Of a DNA stretch of 64,000 nucleotides, positions 19,207-29,339 are shown piece by piece. The notes beneath the pieces are model-generated. The model saw only the letters and a list, made by a program, of their open reading frames with translations. It was not told where the DNA came from and made no database searches. The position numbers were made by a program, and so were the translations under genes. This stretch comes from Streptococcus oralis (GTDB taxonomy: Bacteria; Bacillota; Bacilli; Lactobacillales; Streptococcaceae). Location of the stretch: the NCBI RefSeq assembly GCF_023611505.1, contig NZ_CP097843.1, positions 1,736,001-1,800,000 of the forward strand, read 5' to 3'. The stretch's first letter is position 1; every line of letters starts with the position of its first letter.

Positions 19207-19902
19207 CTATTGATTATTTGTCTCTTCCATCTTCTCACGTCCGAGCTCTCGATAGCTACGGTCTCCAACGACTTGGACTGTAAACTGGCCGTTCTCATAT
19301 TCAAGAATCGTCACGCTACCATTATCGAGACCATGCGGATGCATGCCATTAATCAGATAAACAATGGTCCCAATGGTCATTCCATGGCTTACGACGAGAG
19401 CATTGCCCCCACCTTGTTCTTCCATTTCTTTGGCAATCGCTTCAAAGCCTTCTTTGATTCGACTACTGAGTTTTTCCCAACCTTCAGCCCAGCCTGCAGT
19501 ATCAACCTCAACTAGACCTTCTGCTAGCTCTGCATAGGACAACTGATGAACATGGTCTACATTGAAAATTCTCGGAATCAAGCCCATAAAGAGGTCCCCA
19601 TCATAGGCCCCATCAAAACTACCAAAACACCACTCTCTGATGCGCTTGTCCATGCGATAAGGGATTTTCCCCTGCAAGCCAAGTTCCTCCAGGATAATTC
19701 CCATGGTTTGAATAGTCCGCCCTGAATCGCTGGAATAAGCGCGGTCAAATTGTAAACCAGACTCTCTCAAGCCAATTCCTAGTTCATGGATTCCCAACTC
19801 ACCTTCTGCAGTCAGAGGTGTATCACTCCATCCTTGAGCACGTCCAATGGTGTTAAACATTGTTTTCCCATGACGAACCAAATACAATCTTACTTTAGAC
19901 AT
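19207..19902 (-). CDS. Histidine phosphatase / phosphoglycerate mutase family protein
   Basis: A 231-residue protein with the phosphohistidine motif LVRHGKTMFN near the N-terminus and the second catalytic histidine in VVSHGMTIG. The Glu of the active site is in IREWCFGSFDG. The family includes cofactor-dependent phosphoglycerate mutases and broad phosphatases; this sequence looks more like the phosphatase branch. It is monocistronic, with a terminator on each side. Confidence 0.88.
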   Translation of the reverse strand: MSKVRLYLVRHGKTMFNTIGRAQGWSDTPLTAEGELGIHELGIGLRESGLQFDRAYSSDSGRTIQTMGIILEELGLQGKIPYRMDKRIREWCFGSFDGAYDGDLFMGLIPRIFNVDHVHQLSYAELAEGLVEVDTAGWAEGWEKLSSRIKEGFEAIAKEMEEQGGGNALVVSHGMTIGTIVYLINGMHPHGLDNGSVTILEYENGQFTVQVVGDRSYRELGREKMEETNNQ

Positions 19903-19990
19903 TTTCTATCCTCCATTTTCTTCTATTATATCATGGATCAAAGAAATATTCGGTTTTCAAAAGTGAAGCCAACATTTGTAAATTATCCAA

Positions 19991-20110
19991 AAGAAAAGCT
20001 ACCCTCATGGTAGCTTCCCTAGGAGATTATTATGAAAAAGTTTAGGATTTCTATTAAATAAAGTTAGGAGGTCTTTATTTAATGATTATAGTATACACAG
20101 TCATCCTTAA
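19991..20110. repeat. SPRITE-like repeat copy 5 with a compensated hairpin
   Basis: AAGCTACC CTCAT GGTAGCTT replaces the GCCACC/GGTGGC hairpin of the other copies while keeping the pairing, then AGGAGATTATTATG, then ATTAAATAAAG TTAGGAGGT CTTTATTTAAT. The paired changes argue that the hairpin is maintained. Lies downstream of the UPF0210 gene on the minus strand. Confidence 0.7.
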
Positions 20111-20137
20111 ACTCATCTTAAATCCTCTCCTTTTTTA

Positions 20138-21475
20138 TTAATTTTTAAAACTATGGATTGGAGCTGGGATTTGCCCACCGCGAGAGATGAAATCGACAGA
20201 CGAAGTCCCGTTGACCTTCATAACTGGAGCTGTCCCTAGCAAACCTCCAAACTCAATCATATCGCCTTCTTTGCCCTTTGGAATAATACGGACAGCCGTT
20301 GTTTTCATATTAATAACACCGATTGCCGCCTCATCCGCAATCATAGCCGCAATGGTTTCAGCAGGCGTATCTTCCGGAATGGCAATCATATCCAACCCAA
20401 CAGAACAGATAGCCGTCATAGCTTCTAGTTTCTCTAAATTCAGAGAGCCATTTTGCACTGCAGCAATCATCCCCTCATCTTCAGAAACGGGGATAAAAGC
20501 ACCTGACAAGCCACCGACTTGGTTACAAGCCATCACTCCGCCCTTCTTAACTTGGTCATTCAAAAGAGCGAGGGCAGCCGTCGTCCCATGCGTACCAACT
20601 GTTTCTAGGCCCATTTCTTCAAGAACACGTGCCACAGAATCACCAACCGCAGGAGTAGGCGCCAAGCTTAGGTCTACTATCCCAAAGTCGACACCCAGTC
20701 TCTCGCTGGCCATCTGACCAACCAATTGACCAATACGAGTAATCTTGAAGGCAGTTTTCTTGACTGTTTCCGCTACTACATCAAAGCTCCGTCCACGAAC
20801 TTTTTCCAAGGCACGCTTGACAACTCCAGGACCAGAAACTCCGACATTGATGATAACATCTGCTTCGCCAACACCATGGAAAGCCCCTGCCATAAAAGGA
20901 TTGTCCTCAACGGCGTTAGCAAATACGACTAATTTGGCAGCTCCCATATCTGATAAGTTCGCTGTTTCCTTGATGATACGTCCCATATCTGCAACTGCTG
21001 TCATATTGATGCCTGACTTGGTTGAGCCGATATTGACGGACGAACAGACCTTTTCTGTCTCAGCTAGAGCACGGGGGATAGAATTGATAAGAATCTCATC
21101 TCCTTTTTGGTAGCCTTTTTGTATCAAGGCCGAAAAACCTCCGATAAAGTCAACACCAATCTCCTTGGCAGCCTTGTCAAGTGCCTTTGCCAAAACGACA
21201 TAGTCAGTCGCATCTGTCGCTGCTCCAATCAAGGAAATCGGAGTCACCGATACCCGTTTATTAACAATAGGAATCCCAAGTTCTGCAGCAATTTCATCTC
21301 CCACAGCCACTAGATTCGCAGCTTTAGTGGTGATTTTTTGGTAAATCTTTTCAGCAGCACGATTGATATCTGGATCAATACAATCCAAAAGGGAAATCCC
21401 CATGGTGATGGTTCTGATATCGAAGTTCTGCTCCTCGATCATGGCAATGGTTTCCGTAACTTGTCTAATATCCAT
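20138..21475 (-). CDS. UPF0210 (PFL-like, DUF711) family protein
   Basis: A 445-residue soluble protein of the DUF711/UPF0210 family, related to pyruvate-formate-lyase-like folds but without the glycyl radical loop. It has several glycine-rich stretches ([33 protein letters not shown]). The function is not established. It always occurs next to an ACT-domain protein, as here, 9 bp downstream of it, which suggests amino-acid-responsive control. Confidence 0.88.
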   Translation of the reverse strand: MDIRQVTETIAMIEEQNFDIRTITMGISLLDCIDPDINRAAEKIYQKITTKAANLVAVGDEIAAELGIPIVNKRVSVTPISLIGAATDATDYVVLAKALDKAAKEIGVDFIGGFSALIQKGYQKGDEILINSIPRALAETEKVCSSVNIGSTKSGINMTAVADMGRIIKETANLSDMGAAKLVVFANAVEDNPFMAGAFHGVGEADVIINVGVSGPGVVKRALEKVRGRSFDVVAETVKKTAFKITRIGQLVGQMASERLGVDFGIVDLSLAPTPAVGDSVARVLEEMGLETVGTHGTTAALALLNDQVKKGGVMACNQVGGLSGAFIPVSEDEGMIAAVQNGSLNLEKLEAMTAICSVGLDMIAIPEDTPAETIAAMIADEAAIGVINMKTTAVRIIPKGKEGDMIEFGGLLGTAPVMKVNGTSSVDFISRGGQIPAPIHSFKN

Positions 21476-21484
21476 GATGCCCTC

Positions 21485-21751
21485 CTAGATATTATACATG
21501 GCGTCAAAAATCGCTGCACTTTGAATATTGATTTTAACATTCAAGGTCTGACCGAAAGTTTCAAACTCATTTCTGAGAGAGGTAAAATCCTGTTTTTCGT
21601 CACTAGAAACGACCGCCATCATGGTAAAGTATTCATCCAACACCGTCTGAGAAATATCGTCAATATTCAAACCCAACTCTGCAATCTTAGTAGACACGCC
21701 TGCAACGATCCCAGCCTTGTCCTTACCAACCACTGTAATAATAGCCTTCAT
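21485..21751 (-). CDS. ACT-domain protein (UPF0237)
   Basis: An 88-residue protein that is a single ACT domain (MKAIITVVGKDKAGIVAGVST, NIDDISQTVLDEYFTM). ACT domains bind amino acids or similar ligands and control partner proteins. It is cotranscribed with the UPF0210 gene and is presumably its regulator or subunit. A TGCTATACT element near 21816-21824 on the minus strand is a plausible extended -10. Confidence 0.88.
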   Translation of the reverse strand: MKAIITVVGKDKAGIVAGVSTKIAELGLNIDDISQTVLDEYFTMMAVVSSDEKQDFTSLRNEFETFGQTLNVKINIQSAAIFDAMYNI

Positions 21752-21842
21752 TCTTATACCCCATTTCTACGATTTTTAGAAAACCTGAACGTTTTTGATT
21801 TTCTTTTTTCCTAGTATAGCATATTTCCGTAAAAAATACTAA

Positions 21843-21899
21843 AAAACGCCTGCTTACGAAATTGTTCTTAAACAAAAAAACAATTTCGTAAACAAGCGT
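21843..21899 (-). terminator. Terminator of the S10-spc-alpha operon
   Basis: Minus strand CGCTTGTTTACGAAATTGTT pairs with AACAATTTCGTAAGCAGGCG (about 20 bp with few mismatches) and is followed by TTTTTT. It is the longest terminator stem in the window and lies beyond a structured segment that follows rplQ. Confidence 0.85.
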
Positions 21900-22000
21900 C
21901 TACCCTATCAAATGATGATGAGTGTTCCCGCTAGGACCGAAGTCCCAGCGGTAGACCAGAGCTAGACTAAGAGCACAAGGCTCCATCATCATAACACTCA
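21898..22000 (-). ncRNA. Structured RNA element in the rplQ 3' region (unidentified)
   Basis: On the minus strand a perfect 10-bp stem with a UUCG tetraloop (21928-21951) is bracketed by GTCTACC/GGTAGAC (21950-21956 with 21898-21904). Outside these, GAGTGTT (21993-21999) can pair with AACACTC (21920-21926), and ATGATGATG (21984-21992) with CATCATCAT (21912-21920), in a crossed, pseudoknot-like order. It could be a 3'UTR structure, a processed small RNA or part of the terminator region. I do not recognise a named family. Confidence 0.5.
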
Positions 22001-22015
22001 ACAAAATTGATGATT

Positions 22016-22402
22016 TTATACTAATTCGATGATCGCCATTGGCGCAGCATCCCCACGGCGTGGTTCAGTTTTAAGGATACGAGTGTATCCACCGTTACGT
22101 TCAGCATAACGAGGTGCGATTTCTGAGAACAATTTTTGAAGTGCTGTAGTAGAAGTGTACTTATCAGTTGCTTCATCATAGTTTTCAGATGCGATTTCAT
22201 TACGTACGAAAGCAGCTGCTTGACGACGTGCATGCAAATCACCACGTTTACCTAGAGTAATCATTTTTTCAACAGTTTTACGGATTTCTTTAGCACGAGC
22301 TTCAGTTGTCACGATTGATTCGTTGATCAAAAGGTCAGTTGTCAAATCGCGAAGCATTGCTTTACGTTGTGAGCTAGTGCGTCCTAGTTTACGGTAAGCC
22401 AT
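22016..22402 (-). CDS. rplQ: 50S ribosomal protein L17
   Basis: 128-residue large-subunit protein located near the peptide exit tunnel. The N-terminus [20 protein letters not shown] and the C-terminal [19 protein letters not shown] are diagnostic. Last gene of the S10-spc-alpha operon, 11 bp after rpoA. Confidence 0.98.
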   Translation of the reverse strand: MAYRKLGRTSSQRKAMLRDLTTDLLINESIVTTEARAKEIRKTVEKMITLGKRGDLHARRQAAAFVRNEIASENYDEATDKYTSTTALQKLFSEIAPRYAERNGGYTRILKTEPRRGDAAPMAIIELV

Positions 22403-22413
22403 GTATTCCTCCT

Positions 22414-23349
22414 TTATTTATCTTTTAATCCAAGACCCAAGTCAATGAGTTTGAGTTTCACTTCTTCCAAACTCTTACGTCCAAGATTTCGTACTTTCAT
22501 CATCTCTGCTTCAGATTTTTCTGTCAAATCATGCACCGTATTGATACCGGCACGTTTCAAACAGTTATATGAACGCACAGACAAGTCCAGTTCCTCAATC
22601 GTACGGTCCAAAATACGGTCGTCCGATTCAGTATCAGCTTCTTTCATCACTTCTGCAGATTTAGCAATCTCTGTAAGATTTGTAAACAAATCAAGATGTT
22701 CTGTCAAGATACGTGCTGAAAGCCCTAAAGCATCTTCTGGAATAATTGTTCCATTTGTCAAGATTTCAAGGGTTAATTTGTCAAAACCATCGTTACTACC
22801 TACACGAGCAGGTTCAACTTGATAGTTGACTTTTGTAACTGGTGTATAAATAGAATCTACAGCAAGTGTTCCAACTGGCGCATTATCTTTTTTGTTTTCA
22901 TCAGCAGGTACATATCCACGACCACTGTTAACAGTCATTGTCGCCTTTAGAGAAGAACCTTCACCGATTGTAAAGAGATAATGATCTGGATTTACAATCT
23001 CAATATCACTGTCAGTCAAAATATCTCCAGCTGTAATTTCAGCAGGACCTTCAACGTCAAGCTCAATGATTTTTTCGTCTTCAACGTATGATTTCACTGC
23101 AATTCCTTTAATGTTCAGAATGATTTGCATCACGTCTTCACGAACACCTGGAACTGTGTCAAACTCATGTAACACACCATCAATGTTGATAGATGTCACA
23201 GCTGCTCCTGGTAGAGAAGCTAGTAGTACACGACGAAGAGAGTTACCAAGAGTTGTACCGTAGCCACGTTCAAGTGGTTCGATTACAAACTTGCCATAAT
23301 CTTTATTTTCATCAATTTTTGTTATATTTGGTTTTTCAAACTCAATCAT
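22414..23349 (-). CDS. rpoA: RNA polymerase alpha subunit
   Basis: 311 residues. The N-terminal domain ([20 protein letters not shown]) dimerises and assembles beta and beta'. The C-terminal domain ([34 protein letters not shown]) contacts UP elements and activators. Placed between rpsK and rplQ, as in other Firmicutes. Confidence 0.98.
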   Translation of the reverse strand: MIEFEKPNITKIDENKDYGKFVIEPLERGYGTTLGNSLRRVLLASLPGAAVTSINIDGVLHEFDTVPGVREDVMQIILNIKGIAVKSYVEDEKIIELDVEGPAEITAGDILTDSDIEIVNPDHYLFTIGEGSSLKATMTVNSGRGYVPADENKKDNAPVGTLAVDSIYTPVTKVNYQVEPARVGSNDGFDKLTLEILTNGTIIPEDALGLSARILTEHLDLFTNLTEIAKSAEVMKEADTESDDRILDRTIEELDLSVRSYNCLKRAGINTVHDLTEKSEAEMMKVRNLGRKSLEEVKLKLIDLGLGLKDK

Positions 23350-23391
23350 TTAGTTACTCCCTCTTAAACGAAAAGCAGTGTAATGCGATGA

Positions 23392-23775
23392 TTATACACG
23401 GCGACGTTTTGGAGGACGAGCACCATTGTGTGGCACTGGAGTCACATCACGAATTGCTGTTACTTCAAGACCAGCGGCAGCAAGCGCACGAATAGCTGAC
23501 TCACGACCAGAACCTGGACCTTTTACAGTAACTTCAACTGATTTAAGACCGTGTTCTTGTGCAGATTTAGCAGCAGCTTCAGAAGCCATTTGAGCAGCGA
23601 ATGGTGTAGATTTACGAGAACCTTTGAAACCAAGAGCACCAGCTGATGACCAAGCAATTGCATTACCATGCACATCAGTAATCATAACAATAGTGTTATT
23701 AAATGTAGCGTGAATATGAGCAATACCAGATTCGATATTCTTTTTCACACGACGTTTACGTGTTGGTTTAGCCAA
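23392..23775 (-). CDS. rpsK: 30S ribosomal protein S11
   Basis: 127 residues, platform protein of the small subunit. Signature [17 protein letters not shown] at the C-terminus and [15 protein letters not shown] are present. Follows rpsM. Confidence 0.98.
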
Positions 23776-23792
23776 GACTTTTACCTCCTATA

Positions 23793-24158
23793 TTATTTTT
23801 TCTTACCAGCAATCGCAACAGCTTTACCTTTACGAGTGCGAGCATTGTTTTTAGTGTTTTGTCCACGGACAGGAAGTCCACGACGGTGACGAATACCACG
23901 GTATGAACCGATTTCCATCAAACGTTTAATGTTCAAGTTTACTTCACGACGAAGGTCACCTTCAACTTTGATTGCATCCACTTCACGACGGATAGCATCT
24001 TCTTGATCTGATGTAAGGTCACGTACACGAACATCTTCTGAGATTCCAGCAGCAGCCAAAATTTTCTTAGATGTTGAAAGTCCGATACCATAAACGTAAG
24101 TCAATGAGATTACTACGCGTTTGTCATTTGGAATGTCAACTCCAGCAATACGAGCCAT
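23793..24158 (-). CDS. rpsM: 30S ribosomal protein S13
   Basis: 121 residues, head protein contacting the P-site tRNA and 50[20 protein letters not shown] and [20 protein letters not shown] are diagnostic. Starts 17 bp after the rpmJ stop. Confidence 0.98.
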   Translation of the reverse strand: MARIAGVDIPNDKRVVISLTYVYGIGLSTSKKILAAAGISEDVRVRDLTSDQEDAIRREVDAIKVEGDLRREVNLNIKRLMEIGSYRGIRHRRGLPVRGQNTKNNARTRKGKAVAIAGKKK

Positions 24159-24175
24159 GTTTTCTCCTTTCTATC

Positions 24176-24292
24176 TTATCCTTGACGTTGTTTGTGTTTT
24201 GGATTTGCTGGGCAAATTACCATAACACGACCATTACGACGAATTACTTTACAGTATTCGCAAATTGGTTTGACCGATGGTCTTACTTTCAT
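24176..24292 (-). CDS. rpmJ: 50S ribosomal protein L36
   Basis: Only 38 residues: [20 protein letters not shown] at the start and KHKQRQG at the end. It has the zinc ribbon cysteines (CEYC and a later C, plus H), so it is the zinc-binding C+ form. Located between infA and rpsM, as expected. GAGGGATAAGAA precedes the ATG. Confidence 0.97.
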
Positions 24293-24316
24293 TTCTTATC
24301 CCTCCAAGTTTTTCGA

Positions 24317-24535
24317 TTATTTAAAGCGGTAAGTGATACGTCCACGTGTCAAGTCATATGGACTCATCTCGACAGTAACACGATCTCCCGCTAAAATACG
24401 AATATAGTTTTTACGAATTTTACCAGAAACTGTTGCTAAAATCTGATGTCCATTTTCAAGTTCAACCGTAAACATTGCGTTCGGCATTGTATCGACTACT
24501 TTGCCTTCAACTTCAATCACATCGTCTTTTGCCAC
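24317..24535 (-). CDS. infA: Translation initiation factor IF-1
   Basis: 72-residue OB-fold protein ([20 protein letters not shown]...) that blocks the A site during initiation. The start is GTG at 24533-24535, with GGAGG nine bases upstream. Upstream in-frame codons would place the start before the ribosome binding site and add residues unlike any IF-1. Between adk and rpmJ. Confidence 0.96.
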   Translation of the reverse strand: MAKDDVIEVEGKVVDTMPNAMFTVELENGHQILATVSGKIRKNYIRILAGDRVTVEMSPYDLTRGRITYRFK

Positions 24536-24651
24536 GCAAAAGCACCTCCATAAATTTCGATTCGATGCCTCAAGACACAGAGGCAACAATTATAAGTCAG
24601 ACTATCTCAGTATAACATTTGTCGCGATTTTTTGCAAGTATGAAAAACGCT

Positions 24652-25290
24652 TTATTTCAAATTTGTCAATACTTTTTCGATGTCTTTGAACACATCATTG
24701 ATATCTTGATTTCCTTCGATATCATGAACTAAACCTTTAGCACGATAGTGAGCAATGATTGGTTCACCTTGTGCAATATTCACATCCAAACGATGTTTAA
24801 CTGTCTCAGGTTTATCATCTTCACGTTGGTAGTAATCCTCTTCTTTGTAGTCAACTGGTGGATTGAAAACTTTGTGGAAAGTTTCACCTGTTTTGCGGTG
24901 AATGATACGGCCACTCAAGCGTTCCAAGAGACAGTCTGGATTCACTTCGATGTTGATTACTCCTTCAAGTTCAATACCAAGTTCAGCCAATGTTTCATCC
25001 AAGGCATGAGCTTGTTCAATCGTACGTGGATAACCATCTAACAAGAAACCTGTTTCTTTGATATCGTCCTGTGAAAGGCGTTCTTTAACAATACCATTTG
25101 TAACTTCGTCTGGGACCAACTCACCTTTGTCAATGTATGACTTTGCAAGTACACCCATTTCAGTTTGATTAGCCATTGCAGCACGGAACATATCGCCTGT
25201 TGAGATATGTGCAACATGGAATTTCTCCACAATTTTAGCTGCTTGCGTTCCCTTACCTGCTCCAGGTAAGCCCATAATCAAAAGATTCAT
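24652..25290 (-). CDS. adk: Adenylate kinase
   Basis: 212 residues, AMP + ATP to 2 ADP. P-loop [11 protein letters not shown], the AMP-binding [10 protein letters not shown] and the LID region are visible. The LID lacks the four-cysteine zinc site found in Bacillus enzymes ([17 protein letters not shown]), as is normal in streptococci. Its start is about 155 bp after the secY stop. Confidence 0.98.
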   Translation of the reverse strand: MNLLIMGLPGAGKGTQAAKIVEKFHVAHISTGDMFRAAMANQTEMGVLAKSYIDKGELVPDEVTNGIVKERLSQDDIKETGFLLDGYPRTIEQAHALDETLAELGIELEGVINIEVNPDCLLERLSGRIIHRKTGETFHKVFNPPVDYKEEDYYQREDDKPETVKHRLDVNIAQGEPIIAHYRAKGLVHDIEGNQDINDVFKDIEKVLTNLK

Positions 25291-25446
25291 GATAGGATCT
25301 CCTTATTTTATATTTAAATAGAAGCAGAAATCTATTTCAACCCCTATTTAAAAACAAAATAGAAGAGAGGAGATAAAAATCTGACAAAGTCTTCGATTTT
25401 TACACTCCACTCTCTGAGCAATAGTCAATTTTATTTCCTATTACAA

Positions 25447-26757
25447 CTATTCTGTTGTGTCTAAGAAACCAACATACTTACGTTTCAATAGATACCCTTC
25501 CAATTGTTTAATTCCTTCAATACCTGTCGAGATAATGATTAGTAGACTTGTTCCCCCAAAAGCAACAACTTCTGAAAGGCCAAATACATCTTTAGCTACG
25601 ATAGGTAAGATAGAAATGACACCAAGGAAGATTGATCCGACCGTCGCAAGGCGACGAAGAAGTTTCGACATATATTCTTCTGTCCCTTTACCAGGACGGA
25701 CTCCATGAATGTAAGCTCCACTCTTTTGCAAGTTTTCTGCTGCTTTCTCTGGATTGATCTGTACAAATGTATAGAAGAATGTAAAGAGAATGATCAACAA
25801 GGCATACATAGCAACACCTGTCGGAGATGTTGTAGATAACATTTCCTGTGCTGTACGTACCCAAGCCCAATCATGACCTGTAGCACTCAAAAATTGAAGG
25901 ATAGCTGCAGGTGCTGCTGTAATGGAACTTGCAAAGATAACTGGGATAACCCCCGCTGGATTTACCTTCAAAGGAAGGTATGAGCTTGATGGAGCTCCTT
26001 GAGCAACCTTTGTATATTGGATTGGGATTTTATATTCTGCCTGTTGAACATATGTTGTAAAGTAAACAATCAACAAGACAGCGATAATCAAAATAACAAC
26101 AAAGATAATAGATGAAGTCAATCGGCTACTTGGAATATTGACAAAGTAGTCAACATAGATACCCTTAATCATCTCAGGAATTGAAGCGACAATACCTGCA
26201 AAGATGATCATAGAAACACCGTTTCCATATCCTTTATCTGTAATTTGTTCCCCAAGCCAAGTTACAATCATACTACCTGCTGTTAGGATGATACCAATAG
26301 TAACAAAGACTTGCGGAGTTAAATCTGTCGTTAATAATTTCGCTCCAGATAGAGTATTAAACCCTGCTGTAATCCCAATAGATTGAACAAATGCAAGCAC
26401 AAGTGCAATGTAACGAGTAGCCTGATTTAGTTTTCTCCGTCCCACTTCCCCTTGTTTGCCCCATTCTACAAACTTCGGTAAAATATCCATTTGTAGCAAT
26501 TGAACAACGATAGAAGCAGTGATATACGGACTTACTCCGAGTGCAAAAACAGAGAAGTTCTTCATGGCATTCCCTGAAACTAGACTAAGCATGTTTAAGA
26601 AAGATAAACCACTGAGAGCTTCTAAACTTTTTGCATTCACCCCTGGAACAGTAATACTTGTCCCAATACGGAAAACAAGAATGATAAAAATTGTAAAGAG
26701 AATTTTTGAGCGAACTTGTTTAACCTTGAGAGCTTCTTTTAATAATTTAAAAAACAT
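25447..26757 (-). CDS. secY: Preprotein translocase subunit SecY
   Basis: 436 residues and ten membrane helices, the pore of the Sec translocon. Start MFFKLLKEALKVKQVRSKIL, plug region near GVNAKSLEALSGLSF, and the conserved cytosolic loop near GVRPGKGTEEYMSKLL. Lies 12 bp after rplO in the spc operon. Confidence 0.98.
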   Translation of the reverse strand: MFFKLLKEALKVKQVRSKILFTIFIILVFRIGTSITVPGVNAKSLEALSGLSFLNMLSLVSGNAMKNFSVFALGVSPYITASIVVQLLQMDILPKFVEWGKQGEVGRRKLNQATRYIALVLAFVQSIGITAGFNTLSGAKLLTTDLTPQVFVTIGIILTAGSMIVTWLGEQITDKGYGNGVSMIIFAGIVASIPEMIKGIYVDYFVNIPSSRLTSSIIFVVILIIAVLLIVYFTTYVQQAEYKIPIQYTKVAQGAPSSSYLPLKVNPAGVIPVIFASSITAAPAAILQFLSATGHDWAWVRTAQEMLSTTSPTGVAMYALLIILFTFFYTFVQINPEKAAENLQKSGAYIHGVRPGKGTEEYMSKLLRRLATVGSIFLGVISILPIVAKDVFGLSEVVAFGGTSLLIIISTGIEGIKQLEGYLLKRKYVGFLDTTE

Positions 26758-26769
26758 GGGTCACCTCTC

Positions 26770-27210
26770 TTAGATGACTTCTACAGAACCACCTTTAGCA
26801 GTGATAGCTTCCTCAGCTGATTTAGAGAATTTAGCTGCTTTAACAGTCAATTTCTTAGTCAATTCACCGTTACCAAGAATTTTAACACCTGATTTTTCAG
26901 CTTTCACAATTCCTGCTTCGATAAGCACAACTGGAGTCACTTCAGCACCATCTTCAAAGACGTTCAATTGGTCAAGGTTTACAATTGCGTATTCTTTAGC
27001 GTTGATGTTGGTGAATCCACGTTTTGGAAGACGACGGAACAATGGAGTTTGTCCACCTTCAAAACCAAGGCGAACTCCGCCACCGCTACGAGCTTTTTGA
27101 CCTTTTTGACCGCGACCAGATGTTTTACCGTTACCTGATGAAGTACCACGACCAACACGGTTACGTACTTTACGAGAACCTTCTGCAGGTTTCAATTCAT
27201 GAAGTTTCAT
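26770..27210 (-). CDS. rplO: 50S ribosomal protein L15
   Basis: 146 residues. N-terminal [20 protein letters not shown] followed by a Gly/Arg-rich tail buried in 23S rRNA ([20 protein letters not shown]). About 145 bp separate it from rpmD; that gap has a short inverted repeat (AGGGGATG...CATCCCCT) around 27321-27350. Confidence 0.98.
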   Translation of the reverse strand: MKLHELKPAEGSRKVRNRVGRGTSSGNGKTSGRGQKGQKARSGGGVRLGFEGGQTPLFRRLPKRGFTNINAKEYAIVNLDQLNVFEDGAEVTPVVLIEAGIVKAEKSGVKILGNGELTKKLTVKAAKFSKSAEEAITAKGGSVEVI

Positions 27211-27354
27211 TATTGTTTTCTCCTCTTTTGTAAAATGCTAGCGCCGATAAGAGAGAAAAGGTTGTCTCCCTTATCAACTCGCCTATACATTCGTCATCTT
27301 AGATGACTATATCTAGTTTTAGGGGATGAGTATTGCCACATCCCCTAAAAATCA

Positions 27355-27537
27355 TTAGTTTACTTCTTCAACTGTTACCAAGTGAGATACTGCAGTGATC
27401 ATACCACGGATAGCAGCATTATCTTCTTTAATAACAGAGCTGTTCAATTTGCCAAGTCCAAGTGCTACAACAGTTTTACGTTGTGATGGAATGCGTCCGA
27501 TTGGAGACTTAGTCAAAGTAATTTTAATTTGAGCCAT
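27355..27537 (-). CDS. rpmD: 50S ribosomal protein L30
   Basis: 60 residues, [20 protein letters not shown] to TVEEVN. Start ATG at 27537, with GAAAGGGGATAAA upstream; the longer frame to 27591 runs back into rpsE. Confidence 0.97.
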   Translation of the reverse strand: MAQIKITLTKSPIGRIPSQRKTVVALGLGKLNSSVIKEDNAAIRGMITAVSHLVTVEEVN

Positions 27538-27550
27538 TTTATCCCCTTTC

Positions 27551-28045
27551 TTATGCCAAATCAGAAACTGAAATACCACGAAGGGCAGCAACTTCTTCAG
27601 CGCGTTTCAATTGTTTCAAACCTTCAACAGTTGCGCGAACAATGTTGATTGGAGTGTTAGAACCAAGTGATTTAGATGTAATATCTGCCACACCTGCCAA
27701 TTCCACAACGGCACGAACCGCACCACCAGCGGCAACTCCAGAACCTTCTACAGCAGGTTTCAACAATACTTTAGCTCCACCGAATTCTGAAAGAACTTCG
27801 TGTGGGATTGTTGTTCCAACCATAGGAACTTCAATCAAGTTTTTCTTAGCATCTTCTACTGCTTTGCGGATTGCTTCTGGAACTTCTTGAGCCTTACCAG
27901 TACCAAATCCTACACGACCGTTGTGGTCACCGACAACAACAAGAGCTGCGAAACGAAGACGACGTCCTCCTTTAACAACTTTTGTAACACGGTTGACAGC
28001 AACTACGCGTTCTTCTAATTCAACTGCATTGTCTTTAAATGCCAT
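27551..28045 (-). CDS. rpsE: 30S ribosomal protein S5
   Basis: 164 residues, accuracy-related protein of the small subunit. The N-terminal double-stranded RNA-binding domain ([21 protein letters not shown]) and the C-terminal [18 protein letters not shown] are present. Between rplR and rpmD. Confidence 0.98.
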   Translation of the reverse strand: MAFKDNAVELEERVVAVNRVTKVVKGGRRLRFAALVVVGDHNGRVGFGTGKAQEVPEAIRKAVEDAKKNLIEVPMVGTTIPHEVLSEFGGAKVLLKPAVEGSGVAAGGAVRAVVELAGVADITSKSLGSNTPINIVRATVEGLKQLKRAEEVAALRGISVSDLA

Positions 28046-28062
28046 TTTCTAGTGTCCTCCTA

Positions 28063-28419
28063 TTAGAATTTCAATCCGTTTTCACGAGCTGCATCAGCCA
28101 AAGCTTTCACACGTCCGTGATATAGATATCCACCGCGGTCGAACACCACTTCTGAAATACCTTTAGCGTTTGCACGTTCTGCAACGAGTTTACCGACAGC
28201 AACGGCTTGTTCAGTTTTAGTTCCTTTTGAAACTTCTTTGTCAAGAGTTGAAGCACTTGCGAGCGTTACACCCGCTACGTCATCAATCACTTGAGCGTAG
28301 ATGCCTGTATTAGAACGGAATACGTTCAAACGTGGGCGATCAGCAGTTCCAGAGAGTTTTCCGCGAACGCGACGGTGGCGTTTTTGACGGAGTTTGTTTT
28401 TATCTGGTTTAGAAATCAC
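28063..28419 (-). CDS. rplR: 50S ribosomal protein L18
   Basis: 118 residues, binds 5S rRNA. The start is GTG at 28417-28419 ([20 protein letters not shown]), with AAAGAGGTG upstream. An upstream ATG in frame lies before this ribosome binding site and is not credible. C-terminus [13 protein letters not shown] is typical. Confidence 0.96.
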
Positions 28420-28502
28420 AGTTTTCACCTCTTTAGTTTTAAATCGCGTGCTATGCACAAAGTTGGAAAATAGGTTGGTGGTTGAAAATCAACCACTCAA
28501 CA

Positions 28503-29039
28503 TTATTTACCTGTTTTACCTTCTTTAAGACGAACGTACTCTCCAACGTAACGAATACCTTTACCTTTGTAAGGTTCTGGTGAACGAAGGCTACGTACGT
28601 AAGCAGCTGTTTGACCAACCACTTCTTTTGAAATTCCGCTAACAACGATTGTTGTTGGGTTTGGAAGTTCAAAAGTAATCCCTTCTGGAGCTTCAACTTC
28701 ATCTGGATGAGATTTACCAACAGCCAAAACAAGTTTTGATCCTTGAAGTTGTGCACGGTAACCAACCCCACGCATTTCAAGTTCTTTCTTGAATCCTTCT
28801 GATACACCAATTACCATGTTGTTCAAAAGGGCACGAGTAGTTCCGTGGATAGTTTTCATTTCTTTTGAATCGTTTGGACGGTGAAGAGTTACTTCAGTAC
28901 CTTCCACGCGAATTTCAATATCTTTTGAGAACTTACGAGTAAGTTCTCCTTTAGGTCCTTTTACAGTTACTACGTTGTCATTGTTAGTGACTTCAACACC
29001 AGCAGGCAACACGATAACTTTATTACCAATACGTGACAT
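28503..29039 (-). CDS. rplF: 50S ribosomal protein L6
   Basis: 178 residues. [18 protein letters not shown] and the C-terminal [20 protein letters not shown] are diagnostic. Unusually for this operon it is separated from rpsH by 300 bp of non-coding DNA. Confidence 0.98.
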   Translation of the reverse strand: MSRIGNKVIVLPAGVEVTNNDNVVTVKGPKGELTRKFSKDIEIRVEGTEVTLHRPNDSKEMKTIHGTTRALLNNMVIGVSEGFKKELEMRGVGYRAQLQGSKLVLAVGKSHPDEVEAPEGITFELPNPTTIVVSGISKEVVGQTAAYVRSLRSPEPYKGKGIRYVGEYVRLKEGKTGK

Positions 29040-29339
29040 GTTTATTTTCTCCTGTTAAATTGTCAGGCCTAAATGGCCAGTTTTCACGGGGTTAAAGATA
29101 CTCATTGAGTTCAATAGCTAAATTGAACTCGCTCTAAGAACTGTGCAAAATAAATATGTTGGCTTGTTTGTAAACAAACTTCTCCGACTTCCTAATTTTG
29201 CTTTGTTCTTTACGAGCTTTGTATCTGATTTGAGTTCGAGCTGAGAATTTGGTGAAAAAGATAAGTTTGTCTTAGAGCATCGCTCCTGCTACAAACTTTC
29301 TATTTTCACAGCATTCTTTTAACGCTCTCACATCATCAA
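29040..29339 (-). other. Long non-coding gap between rpsH and rplF with a stable hairpin
   Basis: No gene. On either strand GTGAAAAAGATAAGTTTGT (29252-29270) faces ACAAACTTTCTATTTTCAC (29291-29309), making a long near-perfect stem with an inner GAGC/GCTC stem. A related element lies in the other gap beside rpsH. Further along is GAGTTCAAT/ATTGAACTC (about 29108-29140). Confidence 0.6.

Noticed and set aside
21187-21813. Long open frames on the plus strand opposite the UPF0210 gene, the ACT gene and several ribosomal genes
   Set aside because: They are shadows of strongly supported minus-strand genes, lack ribosome binding sites, and have unlikely composition (for example runs of Cys and Phe).
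24393-24406. TACGAATA on the plus strand, resembling a second ComX box
   Set aside because: It lies inside the infA coding sequence, on the strand opposite to the operon, with no gene downstream on that strand.
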